Part shown: piece after piece, positions 8,625 to 17,132 of the stretch
Layout: every line of letters starts with the position of its first letter
How positions within the stretch are numbered: position 1 is the stretch's first letter
Source of the DNA: an uncultured Acetatifactor sp.
GTDB taxonomy: Bacteria > Bacillota > Clostridia > Lachnospirales > Lachnospiraceae
Direction: 5' to 3'
NCBI GenBank assembly: GCA_910585665.1
Contig: CAJUFI010000008.1
Span: forward strand, 22,535 to 86,534
DNA length: 64,000 bases
Notes under the pieces: generated by a model
The model's database searches: none
What the model saw: the letters and a program-made list of their open reading frames with translations, nothing else
Told to the model about the DNA's origin: nothing
Made by a program: the position numbers and the translations under genes

Positions 8625-10209
8625 GCGGTGCTTCCTTCCTTTCTTCCTGAAGTTGTCGGGAAATGACGGTTTTCTGTAGTCGGATGTAAAAAACGGTCTG
8701 GGATTCTGGCTTGCTTTTCACGCCGATGAGGCCCTCGTGTTCCTCAATGATTTTCCGGCAGATGGAAAGCCCAAGGCCGGAGCTGCCCTGTTCCCTGGAG
8801 TAGGCCTTGTCCACCCGGTAGAAGGGCTCGAAGATCCGCTCCTGTTCCTGGGGGGCCAGCCCCTTGCCCCGGTTGCGGACGAACAGCCACACGAAGCCGT
8901 TCCGCTCCATGCCGCTGATGCGGATGCTGGCTCGGCTGTCGCCGTATTTGATGGCGTTGTCCACCAGATTGATGAGCACCTGGCGCAGCCTGTCCTCCAC
9001 GCCGTAAGTCCACAGCTCCTCCGGCAGGCTGGTCTCGATTCCCATCTCGTAACGGGCGGCCTTGATCTCCAGCGCTTGAGCCACATTCCGAGCCAGGGCG
9101 GCCAGGTTCACAGGGCGTTTTTCCATATAGATGCTCTTGTCGGACATCTCCAGGAGCTGCAGCACCATCTGGTGCATCCGGGTGCTCTCCTGCAATATCT
9201 GGCTCAGGCCCTGTTTCGTCAGCTGCCTGTCCGCCCCCTGGTCCTCCTCCATGAGCTGGGCGTAGCCCTGGATGGTGGTCAGGGGGGTCTTCAGCTCGTG
9301 GGTCATATTGTTGTAGAATTCCTGTCGGCTGCCCAGGAGGGAGACAATCTGCTCCTTGTCCTTCTGCATTTTGGTCAGCTGGGTGCCGATGGTCTCCAGC
9401 ATCACGCTGAAGTTCCGGGACAGCTCGCCCACCTCGTCCCTGCGCCCGGAGTCCGCCAGCTGGGCCAGCATCTGCATGTCCACCTGTTCCCGGGAGAGGT
9501 CGCGCACCACCTGGCGGGTGATCTCCGTCAGCTTCCACACAGGCACCAGCAGCTGGTTGATGAAGAAGGCCAGCAGTAGGAAAATCAACGCGAACACGAA
9601 AGCGGTGGTCTGGTAGACCAGGCGCTCATTCTGGCTGATCTGGGTGTACAGCTGGGATGTGTCCATGCGGTAACGGATGATGCCCAGGGTGTGCTCCTCA
9701 ATCACCACAGGCATGGAAAAATAGACCAGCATGGTGTCCGAGTCGGGATATGTCATGGTGAAGGCCGCGTTGCCCGCCACGGCCTGCCGCAGATCCTCTC
9801 CGTTGCCCTCCAGCAGAATCTGCTGGTTTCCGCTGATGTACTGCCCCTGGGTGTCCAGCACGCACAGGGAACGCCCGCCCAGGATACGCAGCTCCTGGAC
9901 GATGTTCTCCGCGATCTGCCGGTATCCGTCCTCGTCGTTGTTGGCGTTGGCCAGCATGAGGAGCTGGCGGATGTAAATCAGGCTGTTCTCCTGACGGCTC
10001 TGGAGCTCCCGCGTGATCTGGGATTCCAGGCTCTGCCAGAGTCTGGCGTGGATGCCGCCGTAGAGGATGCCGCCGCCGGCCAGGAAGAGCAGCAGGATCA
10101 CCAGCATCATCTGGAGGCGTATGCCGAAGCGGAGGGGCTTTTTACTATGGGACATATGAGATGTCCTATTACTGCGGGACATATGAGATGTCCCATTACT
10201 GCGGGACAT
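8578..10209 (-). CDS. membrane sensor histidine kinase
   Basis: Sensor kinase of the upstream OmpR-type regulator. Transmembrane helix 1 is near residues 33-52, followed by an extracellular sensor of about 130 residues, helix 2 near 200-220 (LIFLLLAFFINQLLVPVW), HAMP, then HisKA with phospho-acceptor His in NNMTHELKTPLTT and HATPase_c with NLVDNAIKYGD and GSSGLGLSICRKI. The N-terminus is odd: two and a half copies of a nine-residue unit (MSRSNGTSH) from a 27-bp DNA repeat give three in-frame ATGs. The first, chosen here, overlaps the regulator gene and follows GGTGGGG; starts 27 or 54 bases downstream are possible. Confidence 0.93.
   Translation of the reverse strand: MSRSNGTSHMSRSNRTSHMSHSKKPLRFGIRLQMMLVILLLFLAGGGILYGGIHARLWQSLESQITRELQSRQENSLIYIRQLLMLANANNDEDGYRQIAENIVQELRILGGRSLCVLDTQGQYISGNQQILLEGNGEDLRQAVAGNAAFTMTYPDSDTMLVYFSMPVVIEEHTLGIIRYRMDTSQLYTQISQNERLVYQTTAFVFALIFLLLAFFINQLLVPVWKLTEITRQVVRDLSREQVDMQMLAQLADSGRRDEVGELSRNFSVMLETIGTQLTKMQKDKEQIVSLLGSRQEFYNNMTHELKTPLTTIQGYAQLMEEDQGADRQLTKQGLSQILQESTRMHQMVLQLLEMSDKSIYMEKRPVNLAALARNVAQALEIKAARYEMGIETSLPEELWTYGVEDRLRQVLINLVDNAIKYGDSRASIRISGMERNGFVWLFVRNRGKGLAPQEQERIFEPFYRVDKAYSREQGSSGLGLSICRKIIEEHEGLIGVKSKPESQTVFYIRLQKTVISRQLQEERKEAPHAPRKTEPKKERPLL
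10142..10209. repeat. 27-bp tandem repeat across regulator/kinase junction
   Basis: About 2.5 copies of a 27-bp unit (minus-strand ATGTCCCGCAGTAAT followed by GGGACATCTCAT). The first copy contains the regulator's stop codon and the first kinase ATG. Each further copy duplicates a kinase start codon in frame. Confidence 0.9.
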
Positions 10210-10876
10210 ATTTATACCCCACCCCGAAGACTGTCACCAGCATGCCGTCCAGCTCTGCTTTTTTCCGGATGCGCTGGACGTGGATGTCCACGGTCCTGGT
10301 ATCCCCGGTGAAATCGTATCCCCAGATCTGATCCAGCAGAGCGGTTCTGGTGAATACCTGTCGGGGGTGCTTCAGAAAGCATATGAGCAGCTCGTACTCC
10401 TTGGGGGTCAGGTTCACCAGCCGGTCCTGGCAGTAGACGCTGTGCTCCCGCTCCACCACAGTCAGATGGCCGCAGACGAAAGAGTCGTCCTCCGAAGCGC
10501 CTCTGGCCTTATCGAATCTGCGCAGAATCGTGCGCGCTCTGGCGATGACTTCTCTCAGGTCGAAAGGTTTCGTGATATAATCGTCCGCCCCGGATTCCAG
10601 CCCGTAGAGTTTGTCCTCCACGCTTCCCCTGGCGGTGAGCATGATGATGGGCATCCGGTACTGTTCGGTGAGCATCCGGCAGACGTCCACGCCGCCGATG
10701 TCCGGCAGCATCCAGTCCAGGAGGACCAGGGCTGGGGGCTCCTTGCAGGCCATGGCGAAGCCCTCGCTGCCGGTGTAGGCGCATTGAACCTGGAAGCCCT
10801 CTTTCTCGAAGCCGTATTTCAGGATGTCGGCGATGGGCTTTTCGTCTTCGATGACTAATATTTTTCTGTTTTCCAT
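10196..10876 (-). CDS. OmpR/PhoB-family response regulator
   Basis: A 226-residue DNA-binding response regulator. The receiver has the acidic pair in VIEDEKP, phospho-Asp in LVLLDWMLPDIGG, and conserved Lys in DDYITKPFDLREV. The C-terminal winged helix shows LTPKEYELLICFLKHPRQVFTR, the DQIWGYDF segment and RTVDIHVQRIRKK. GAGGAAAC precedes the ATG. It is the first gene of a regulator-kinase-lipoprotein operon and overlaps the kinase by 14 bases. The promoter lies about 100 bases upstream. Confidence 0.95.
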   Translation of the reverse strand: MENRKILVIEDEKPIADILKYGFEKEGFQVQCAYTGSEGFAMACKEPPALVLLDWMLPDIGGVDVCRMLTEQYRMPIIMLTARGSVEDKLYGLESGADDYITKPFDLREVIARARTILRRFDKARGASEDDSFVCGHLTVVEREHSVYCQDRLVNLTPKEYELLICFLKHPRQVFTRTALLDQIWGYDFTGDTRTVDIHVQRIRKKAELDGMLVTVFGVGYKYVPQ

Positions 10877-10970
10877 GTTGTTTCCTCGTGTCGATGTTCT
10901 GAATCTGTCTGAATCCCCGGACTTCCGGGCGAAGGGGCCATTGAAGGCATGGGATTCATTGTATAGGATA

Positions 10971-11000
10971 AGTATAACGCGGATATCTCTAAAATGTAAA
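10971..11000 (-). promoter_or_regulatory. likely sigma-A promoter of the regulator-kinase operon
   Basis: On the minus strand TTTACA and TATACT are separated by 18 bases, about 100 bases ahead of the response regulator start. This is a reasonable -35/-10 match. Confidence 0.5.
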
Positions 11001-11093
11001 GAATCTGTATCTAAAATCTCGTCTGCGCCATGTCTGCCGGGGACGGCCTGTAGGGGAGAGAGGGGTTCCGGGGGAAGAAACGCCGGGGAAACC

Positions 11094-11122
11094 TTGACAG
11101 CTGTGAATAGAGTCTTTATAAT
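11094..11122 (+). promoter_or_regulatory. perfect-consensus sigma-A promoter
   Basis: TTGACA and TATAAT are separated by exactly 17 bases, a full consensus match. Downstream the leader has a short hairpin (CTCGG / CCGAG, 11131-11146) immediately before the GGAGGTGA ribosome site of the ATPase gene. Confidence 0.85.
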
Positions 11123-11160
11123 GAATTTAACTCGGCAGCAACCGAGTCGGAGGTGACCGA

Positions 11161-12543
11161 ATGAATTTTTACGGACGGGAAAATCAAAAGAAGTGGATTC
11201 ACAAAATATTCCAGTCAGACCGTCAGGAGACCATCCTGATTTACGGAAGAAGACGCATCGGAAAAAGCGAGTTGATCAAGCAGTGCCTGAGGGAGTCGCA
11301 AATCAGGAGCGTCTATTTTGAATGCAAACAGACCACAGAACTGAATAATGTAGAAAGCCTGTCGGAAATCGTCTCGGAGTGCTACGGGTACCCGAAGCTG
11401 GCTTTCGGCGGAATCGAAAGCCTGCTGAAATTCCTGTATGAGAAGGCCGGGAAGGAAAAGCTTGTCCTGGTTCTTGACGAATATCCCTATCTGCGGGAAA
11501 CGGTAAAAGGGATGGACAGCATTTTACAGACACTGATTGACGGGAACCGGGAGACATCCGGTATGAAGCTGATTCTCTGCGGCTCCTATGTGGATACGAT
11601 GAAAAGCCTGCTTTCTGGGCAGAATCCTCTATTTGGCAGAGTGGACTTGACGATTGACTTAAAGCCCATGGACTATTATGAGTCCGCGCCGTTCTATGCC
11701 GGGTTCTCTGACGAAGATAAGGTGAGACTCTACAGTGTGTTCGGCGGCGTGCCTTATTATAACCGGCTGATTGACCCGGAAGAGACAGTGCGGGAAAATA
11801 TAGTCCGGCTGATTGCGTCTCCCGGGGCAAGGCTGGAAAATGAAGTGTCCATGTACCTGAACTCTGAAATATCCAAGATCACCAATACCAATGAGGTATT
11901 CGAGACATTGGCGAAAGGATTCTCCAGGTATAAAGATATCCTCGATCAGTCCCATGTATCCAGCGGGCCCACATTGGTGGATGTACTGGAGAAGCTGATG
12001 CGGATGGAGGTGGTGAAAAGGGAGGTGCCGATCAATGATGAAAATAACCGAAGGAAAGCCGGATATTATATCAGTGACAATCTGTCGCTGTTCTATTATA
12101 AGTATATCTTCGGAAACATCTCCCGCATGAGCGTCATGGAAGTGGATGTCTTTTGCGAGCGGTATATCTGGGAGGACTTCGAGACAAAGCATGTCCCCAG
12201 AGCATTTGAGGAAATCTGCAGACAATATCTGATTCGCAGGAACCGCAGCGGCGGGATGGAGGAGCCTTTTGAAAAAATCGGGAAATATTATTATGACGAC
12301 CCGGTAAACAGAAGAAACGGAGAGTTCGATATCGTCACCCTTGACAGGAAAGGGTATGTTTTCTATGAAGCGAAGTTCCGGAAAGACCCGGTGACGGACA
12401 GGATGATTCAGGAGGAAATAGCGCAGGTCAAGAACGCGGGACTTGACTGCTACCAATTTGGCTTCATTTCCAGAAGCGGTTTCCGCTGCGGGAAACAGGA
12501 GGACGTGATCCTGATTGCCCTGGAAGACTTGTGGAGGATGTAA
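11161..12543 (+). CDS. AAA-family ATPase with C-terminal nuclease-like domain
   Basis: A 460-residue member of the prokaryotic 'archaeal-type ATPase'/DUF234 family. Near the N-terminus are FYGRENQ, the P-loop YGRRRIGKSELIKQ around residue 30 and Walker B LVLVLDEYPYL; a sensor-like LILCGSYVDTM follows. The middle has a winged-helix-like region, and the C-terminus has GEFDIVTLDRKGYVFYEAKF, reminiscent of the PD-(D/E)XK-like DUF234 end. The start follows GGAGGTGA with ideal spacing. It is monocistronic. The cellular role of these ATPases is not established; the very strong promoter is unusual for one. Confidence 0.88.
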   Translation: MNFYGRENQKKWIHKIFQSDRQETILIYGRRRIGKSELIKQCLRESQIRSVYFECKQTTELNNVESLSEIVSECYGYPKLAFGGIESLLKFLYEKAGKEKLVLVLDEYPYLRETVKGMDSILQTLIDGNRETSGMKLILCGSYVDTMKSLLSGQNPLFGRVDLTIDLKPMDYYESAPFYAGFSDEDKVRLYSVFGGVPYYNRLIDPEETVRENIVRLIASPGARLENEVSMYLNSEISKITNTNEVFETLAKGFSRYKDILDQSHVSSGPTLVDVLEKLMRMEVVKREVPINDENNRRKAGYYISDNLSLFYYKYIFGNISRMSVMEVDVFCERYIWEDFETKHVPRAFEEICRQYLIRRNRSGGMEEPFEKIGKYYYDDPVNRRNGEFDIVTLDRKGYVFYEAKFRKDPVTDRMIQEEIAQVKNAGLDCYQFGFISRSGFRCGKQEDVILIALEDLWRM

Positions 12544-12583
12544 GGAGTTTATAATTTGTTAATATTTATTTTTGAATAGTATA

Positions 12584-12612
12584 TTGCAATAAATAATAGT
12601 ATGTGATACAAT
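12584..12612 (+). promoter_or_regulatory. probable promoter of padR-like operon
   Basis: TTGCAA and TACAAT are separated by 17 bases in an AT-rich intergenic stretch, about 100 bases before the PadR-type gene. Confidence 0.6.
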
Positions 12613-12714
12613 GAACCAGTCAAAGATGAGTACCGAAAAAAGACGGTAGATACAGGACAATGTTGCATTGCGACATGGAAGATTCCTGTACAAGGGAAGG
12701 AAAGGAGGTCATTC

Positions 12715-13023
12715 ATGAACACACAATTCAAAAAGGGCGCACTGGAGCTCTGCGTGCTCTCCCAGCTTGTGAGAGGGGACAAATACGGATATGAGCTGAC
12801 CGAAAGGATATCTGACGAAATGTCCATTGCCGGCGGGACGCTGTATCCCATCCTGAGAAAGCTGAAAGCGGACGACTACGTGACCACATATCTGGTGGAA
12901 TCGGAGTCGGGCCCGGCCAGGAAGTATTATAAACTGACCGATAAGGGGAAGCAGTATCAGTCGGATGTAAAGCAGGAATGGGAAGCATTCGCCCGGGCGG
13001 TGAATCAGTTGATTATGGAGTAG
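12715..13023 (+). CDS. PadR-family transcriptional regulator
   Basis: A 102-residue winged-helix repressor. FKKGALELCVLSQL, the KYGYELTERI helix, the GGTLYPILRKLKADDYV recognition/wing segment and RKYYKLTDKGK are the standard PadR landmarks. AAAGGAGGT precedes the start. Twelve bases separate it from the next gene, so the two form an operon, the usual arrangement in which PadR controls a DUF1700/DUF4097 envelope protein and itself. Confidence 0.95.
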   Translation: MNTQFKKGALELCVLSQLVRGDKYGYELTERISDEMSIAGGTLYPILRKLKADDYVTTYLVESESGPARKYYKLTDKGKQYQSDVKQEWEAFARAVNQLIME

Positions 13024-13035
13024 GAGGATAACGCT

Positions 13036-14262
13036 ATGACGAAGCAGGAATATTTACAAAAACTGCAGGAAAAGCTGGAGCGTTTCAGTCAGGAGCTGCA
13101 GGAGGAGATTTTGGAGGATTACAGGCAGCATTTTGCCGAGGGGGAGAACGAAGGGAAGTCGGAATATGAGATCATCGAGGAACTGGGCAACATCGAGGAG
13201 ATGATCAGGGAACTGTCCGAGGACGAACTGCAGGAGGAATTTACCAAGAGGACCCTGGAGCCCGGCGGAACCAGCGATATGTCAGCACAGGCATCGGCGC
13301 AGTCTTCAGAGGAGGACAGCCAGGAGCCGAAGAACACGGAGCTGAAGAGCAGCTTTGCCTACTCCGGCGCTTACAAGAGTGTAGTCCTGGAGGGCAAGGT
13401 GGCCGATGTGCGCGTGGAGCGTTCCGAGGATGACCAGATTCATGTGGATTACGAAGCCAAGGGCGTGAACAGCCAGCTGAACTACGAATATTACCAGTAC
13501 GAAGAGGACGGCACCTTCTACGCCGGAGTGAAGCGCAGAAAGGGCGCCAGGGACGACGGGGACGGCGAGGAGAAGATGGTGAAAGTGACCCTGTTCGGCA
13601 GGACGATAATCTCCTACGGAAATGTCGGCAGCTTCAGCAGCGGACAGGTCATCTCTTTGGTTGTGAGGGTTCCGAAGCATGTGACCAAAGTGGTCGCCAA
13701 GACGGCCAGCGGAAATGTACATGTGTCCGGTATCGAAGTGGAATCCCTGGAGAGCAACACCGGGAGCGGCAATGTGGCCATGGAGGAAATCATTGCCGAC
13801 AGGCTGAAAGGCCATGCCGGAAGCGGCAACGTAAACGTGAACCATGCGGAATTCATATCCGGAAACCTGGAGACCGGAAGCGGCAACGTGAAGGCGGAGC
13901 GGATAAAGGGCAGGGATTTAAGATGCGGCACCGGAAGCGGCAATATTTCCTTGGATTCCGTGGTGGCTGAGTACCATCTGGGCACCGGGAGCGGCAATAT
14001 CAAGGTGAAGGCCGTGGGCGGCAGCGAAAGAGTCGACATGTCCACCGGAAGCGGTTCGGTGAAGCTGTCCCTGGAGGACGTGAAGGGAATGGAAGCCACC
14101 GTCCGCAGCGGTTCCGGCAGCATCCGGATTGGCTGGGACGAGGAAGAGGGGCAGAAAGTGAAGAACGGCACCTACGCCTACGGCAACAGCGCCTGTAAAG
14201 TGCGGGCCACCACCGGAAGCGGCAGCATCAAGATTTACGGCAGCCAGGGCAGCCAGGTTTGA
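13036..14262 (+). CDS. DUF1700-like plus DUF4097 adhesin-type beta-solenoid protein
   Basis: A 408-residue protein. Residues about 1-75 (MTKQEYLQKLQEKL, YRQHFAEGENEGKSEYEI) match the DUF1700 pattern. An acidic linker follows, then from about residue 110 a repetitive beta region with at least eight SGN or SGS turns (TGSGNVAMEE, AGSGNVNVNH, TGSGNISLDS, TGSGSVKLSL), typical of DUF4097 'putative adhesin' sheets. No transmembrane helix or signal peptide is evident, so the localisation is uncertain. The upstream PadR gene suggests envelope-stress-type control. Terminal similarity between repeats suggests expansion by duplication. Confidence 0.85.
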   Translation: MTKQEYLQKLQEKLERFSQELQEEILEDYRQHFAEGENEGKSEYEIIEELGNIEEMIRELSEDELQEEFTKRTLEPGGTSDMSAQASAQSSEEDSQEPKNTELKSSFAYSGAYKSVVLEGKVADVRVERSEDDQIHVDYEAKGVNSQLNYEYYQYEEDGTFYAGVKRRKGARDDGDGEEKMVKVTLFGRTIISYGNVGSFSSGQVISLVVRVPKHVTKVVAKTASGNVHVSGIEVESLESNTGSGNVAMEEIIADRLKGHAGSGNVNVNHAEFISGNLETGSGNVKAERIKGRDLRCGTGSGNISLDSVVAEYHLGTGSGNIKVKAVGGSERVDMSTGSGSVKLSLEDVKGMEATVRSGSGSIRIGWDEEEGQKVKNGTYAYGNSACKVRATTGSGSIKIYGSQGSQV

Positions 14263-14392
14263 CGAAGGGCGGCTGAGACTTATAGGGTGTAGTCGGGAAA
14301 TCTTCGTACAGTGGAAGGCTGCGAGGATATGGCCATTGTTGCGAAGTATGGCTGAGGCTTACAGAGCATCGCCGGAATGAGCAGCATACAGG

Positions 14393-14439
14393 AGAACAGG
14401 GAATGTGGCATTGCATGAGGAATGTCCGCTCCCTGTTCT
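14393..14439 (+). terminator. possible terminator after the adhesin-type gene
   Basis: Inverted repeat AGAACAGGGA / TCCCTGTTCT encloses about 27 bases. The following tract is only weakly T-rich, so termination is uncertain. The surrounding 14263-14490 stretch shows no gene. Confidence 0.4.
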
Positions 14440-14492
14440 TGCGTTTGCGGTGATTTTAGGAAAATAGGGTCCGTTACACTGTCACATAGGAT

Positions 14493-14536
14493 TTTACATG
14501 AATTTTACAATCAAAAGATGGCTGATCTGATATAAT
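14493..14536 (+). promoter_or_regulatory. putative PHO box and promoter of phoB-like gene
   Basis: Direct repeat TTTACA at 14493 and 14504 (11-bp period) with related TTACAC at 14474 and GTCACA at 14481, then TATAAT at 14531. The same repeat pair with the same spacing precedes the phosphate transporter. It resembles Gram-positive PhoP/PhoB direct-repeat boxes. Confidence 0.65.
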
Positions 14537-14585
14537 TGCGGTACAATAAAATGAAATCAGAAACGGCAATCTGATTAAGGACAGC

Positions 14586-14620
14586 AAGGAAGTGTCTGTA
14601 AATAACTGATACGAGTTTAA
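14586..14620 (+). repeat. solo arm of the dispersed palindromic repeat
   Basis: AAGGAAGTGTCTGTAAATAA followed by CTGATACGAGTTTA. This matches one arm of the 105-bp palindromic element (subtype with GTGTCTGT), as at 25634. No second arm is seen nearby. Confidence 0.7.
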
Positions 14621-14703
14621 AGCTGCCATGGCAGGGCGGCACCGCGTAAGCAGATAGCTGAACTTGGTATAGAATCCGTCGACAGAATTTAGGGGGGCAG
14701 GGA

Positions 14704-15378
14704 ATGATTTTTTGCGTGGAGGATGACAGAGAAATTCGGGATTTGATGCTATATGCCCTGGGCTCAGCGGGCTTTGAAGCCAGGGGGTTTGCGGACGGCG
14801 AGGCGTTCTTTCGCGGACTGGAGGAAGCGCGGCCGGAGCTTGTGATGCTGGACATCATGCTGCCAGGGGAGGACGGCATCGAGATACTGAAACGACTGCG
14901 GGGGAATGGGGTCACGGAAGACATTCCGGTAATCATGGCCACCGCCAAGGGCACAGAGTATGACAAGGTCATCGGCCTGGATCTGGGAGCCGATGATTAT
15001 CTGGCGAAGCCTTTCGGGATGCTGGAGATGGTGTCGCGGGTGAAGGCCGTGCTGCGCCGCAGCAGGCCCCGGGAGAAGTCGGAAATCCTTCGGGCCGGGG
15101 CGCTGGAACTGAACCAGAGGGAGCATACCGTTACCGTGAACGGAGAGCGGATTATGCTTACCCTGAAGGAATACCAATTGCTTCAGATATTCCTGGACAA
15201 TCCAGGCAGGGTGTTCACCAGGGATCAGTTGCTGGAACAGGTCTGGGGGGCTTCCTACGCGGGGGAGACCCGCACGGTGGACGTGCATATCGGCACTTTG
15301 CGCTCCAAATTGGGCGTCTGCGGGAATGCCATCGAGACCATCCGGGGTGTGGGATACCGGTATTCTTCCTGTGGATAG
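14704..15378 (+). CDS. PhoB-like response regulator
   Basis: A 224-residue OmpR/PhoB regulator. The receiver starts abruptly (MIFCVEDDREIRDL) with phospho-Asp in LVMLDIMLPGEDG and Lys in DDYLAKPFGMLEM. The winged helix has LTLKEYQLLQIFLDNPGRVF, EQVWGASYAGETR and RTVDVHIGTLRSK. GGGGGGCAGGG precedes the ATG. The histidine kinase gene follows, 16 bases after the stop. Assignment to phosphate control rests on the adjacent Na/phosphate transporter and the shared TTTACA repeats, not on sequence alone. Confidence 0.9.
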   Translation: MIFCVEDDREIRDLMLYALGSAGFEARGFADGEAFFRGLEEARPELVMLDIMLPGEDGIEILKRLRGNGVTEDIPVIMATAKGTEYDKVIGLDLGADDYLAKPFGMLEMVSRVKAVLRRSRPREKSEILRAGALELNQREHTVTVNGERIMLTLKEYQLLQIFLDNPGRVFTRDQLLEQVWGASYAGETRTVDVHIGTLRSKLGVCGNAIETIRGVGYRYSSCG

Positions 15379-15394
15379 TGTGGAGGGTGTAAGC

Positions 15395-17059
15395 ATGACA
15401 AAACGTATCTTTCGTTCCATCTGCCTGGCGGCGCTGGGGGTGTTTTTGTCCTCTGCGGTGCTGTTCATGGGCGTGGTCTACGATTATTTCTCCGGCGTGC
15501 AGCATGACCAGCTGAGGATGCAGACGCAGCTGGCCGCCCAGGGGGCAGCTAACGAGGGAAGCAGATATTTTGAGGGGCTGGAGGTGGAGGGCTTCCGCAT
15601 TACCTGGATTGGGGCAAAGGGCGAAGTGCTCTACGACAGCGCTTCGGATTCCGCCGAGATGGAGAACCATATGGAGCGGGATGAGATCAGGGAAGCTTTC
15701 GCCGGCGGAAGCGGAGAGAGCTCGCGCTATTCCGTCACTTTGCTGGAACGGGCTATCTACTGTGCGGAGAGACTGCCGGACGGCACGGTGCTGCGGCTCT
15801 CCATGGCGCAGAATACGCCTCTTACCTTATTCCTGGGGATACTTCAGCCAGTGTGCATCGTCTTCGCGGTGGCGGTGCTTCTGTCGCTGTTTTTGGCGTT
15901 CCGGCTGTCCAGGGCCATCGTGAAGCCGCTGAACGAACTGGATCTGGACCAGCCTTTGATGAACCAGGAGTATGAGGAGATCGCTCCGCTGCTGAAGCGC
16001 ATGTCCCAGCAGCAGCGCCAGATCCGGAAGCAGCGGGAAGAGCTGCGCAGAAGGCAGAGCGAGTTCGAGACGGTCACCACGGGCATGGCGGAGGGCATCG
16101 TCCTGTTGAACGGGAACAAGGTCATCCTGAGCATCAATCCGGCGGCTCTGCGGCTGTTCGGCACAGACCGTTCCTGTGAGGGAAAATATATCCTGTCCGT
16201 GAACCGGAGCCTGCAGCTACAGGAACTGCTCCAGAAGGCCGGGGACGGCAGACATGCGGAAATGGTCATGGAGCTGAACGGCGGGACATATCAGCTGGCG
16301 GCCAGCCCCGTCTTCTCCGAGGGGCTGGTGTCCGGCGTGGTCCTCCTGATGCTGGATGTGACGGAGAAGGAGAAGGCGGAGCAGCTGCGCCGGGAATTCA
16401 CCGCCAATGTGTCCCACGAGCTGAAGACGCCGCTCCACACCATTTCCGGCAGCGCGGAGCTGATGGCGGAGGGCATGGTCCGGAACGAAGACATTCCTGT
16501 ATTCTCAAGGCGTATCTATGCGGAGTCCCAGCGCATGATCCGGCTGGTGGAGGACATCATCAGGCTGTCCCATCTGGACGAGGGCGCAGGGGACATGAAA
16601 TGGGAGGAGATGGATCTCCATGCCCTGGCAGAGGAGAACATAAACGTACTAATGCCGGAAGCGAAGAAGAGGGGCATCCAGGTGGATCTGGCGGGTGAGA
16701 CGGTCTGGGTTCGCGGTATCCGGCAGCTGGTCTCAGGGATTTTCTATAACCTCATCGACAATGCCATCAAATACAACCACAGGGAGGGCAGCGTCCGGGT
16801 GACGGTGGAGGCGGAAAGGGCTGGCGCATCGGTGTGCGTGGCCGACACAGGGATAGGCATTCCCGCGGAGCATCAGGAGCGCATCTTCGAGCGGTTCTAC
16901 CGGGTGGACAAGAGCCATTCCAAGGAAATCGGCGGTACGGGGCTGGGCCTTTCCATCGTCAAGCACGCAGCGAAGCTGCACGGAGCCGCGATTCAGGTGG
17001 ACAGCATCGTGGGGGAGGGGACGGCCATCAAAATCCACTTTACAGGAATTTTACAATAA
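15395..17059 (+). CDS. PhoR-like sensor histidine kinase with PAS domain
   Basis: About 554 residues from the chosen ATG, which follows GGAGGG. Transmembrane helix 1 is near residues 10-30, an extracellular region follows, helix 2 is near 143-168 (IVFAVAVLLSLFLAF), then a HAMP-like linker and a PAS domain from about 225 (TTGMAEGIVLLNGNKVI). HisKA has NVSHELKTPLHTISG. HATPase_c has NLIDNAIKYNH, ADTGIGIPAEHQERIF and GGTGLGLSIVKHAA. This layout (two TM helices, PAS, kinase core) is that of PhoR. The 3' end overlaps the TTTACA box of the downstream transporter. Confidence 0.92.
   Translation: MTKRIFRSICLAALGVFLSSAVLFMGVVYDYFSGVQHDQLRMQTQLAAQGAANEGSRYFEGLEVEGFRITWIGAKGEVLYDSASDSAEMENHMERDEIREAFAGGSGESSRYSVTLLERAIYCAERLPDGTVLRLSMAQNTPLTLFLGILQPVCIVFAVAVLLSLFLAFRLSRAIVKPLNELDLDQPLMNQEYEEIAPLLKRMSQQQRQIRKQREELRRRQSEFETVTTGMAEGIVLLNGNKVILSINPAALRLFGTDRSCEGKYILSVNRSLQLQELLQKAGDGRHAEMVMELNGGTYQLAASPVFSEGLVSGVVLLMLDVTEKEKAEQLRREFTANVSHELKTPLHTISGSAELMAEGMVRNEDIPVFSRRIYAESQRMIRLVEDIIRLSHLDEGAGDMKWEEMDLHALAEENINVLMPEAKKRGIQVDLAGETVWVRGIRQLVSGIFYNLIDNAIKYNHREGSVRVTVEAERAGASVCVADTGIGIPAEHQERIFERFYRVDKSHSKEIGGTGLGLSIVKHAAKLHGAAIQVDSIVGEGTAIKIHFTGILQ
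17039..17055 (+). promoter_or_regulatory. putative PHO box of the phosphate transporter
   Basis: TTTACA-GGAAT-TTTACA, 11-bp period, nearly identical to the box before the phoB-like gene. It lies over the last codons of the kinase. A TTGATG...TAAAAT promoter-like sequence follows at about 17073-17092. Confidence 0.6.
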
Positions 17060-17132
17060 CAGGATAATAGATTTGATGTCTATTTGATAAAATAATCCAT
17101 AGAAAACGTAAGGAAGAAAGGACAGGGATTCT

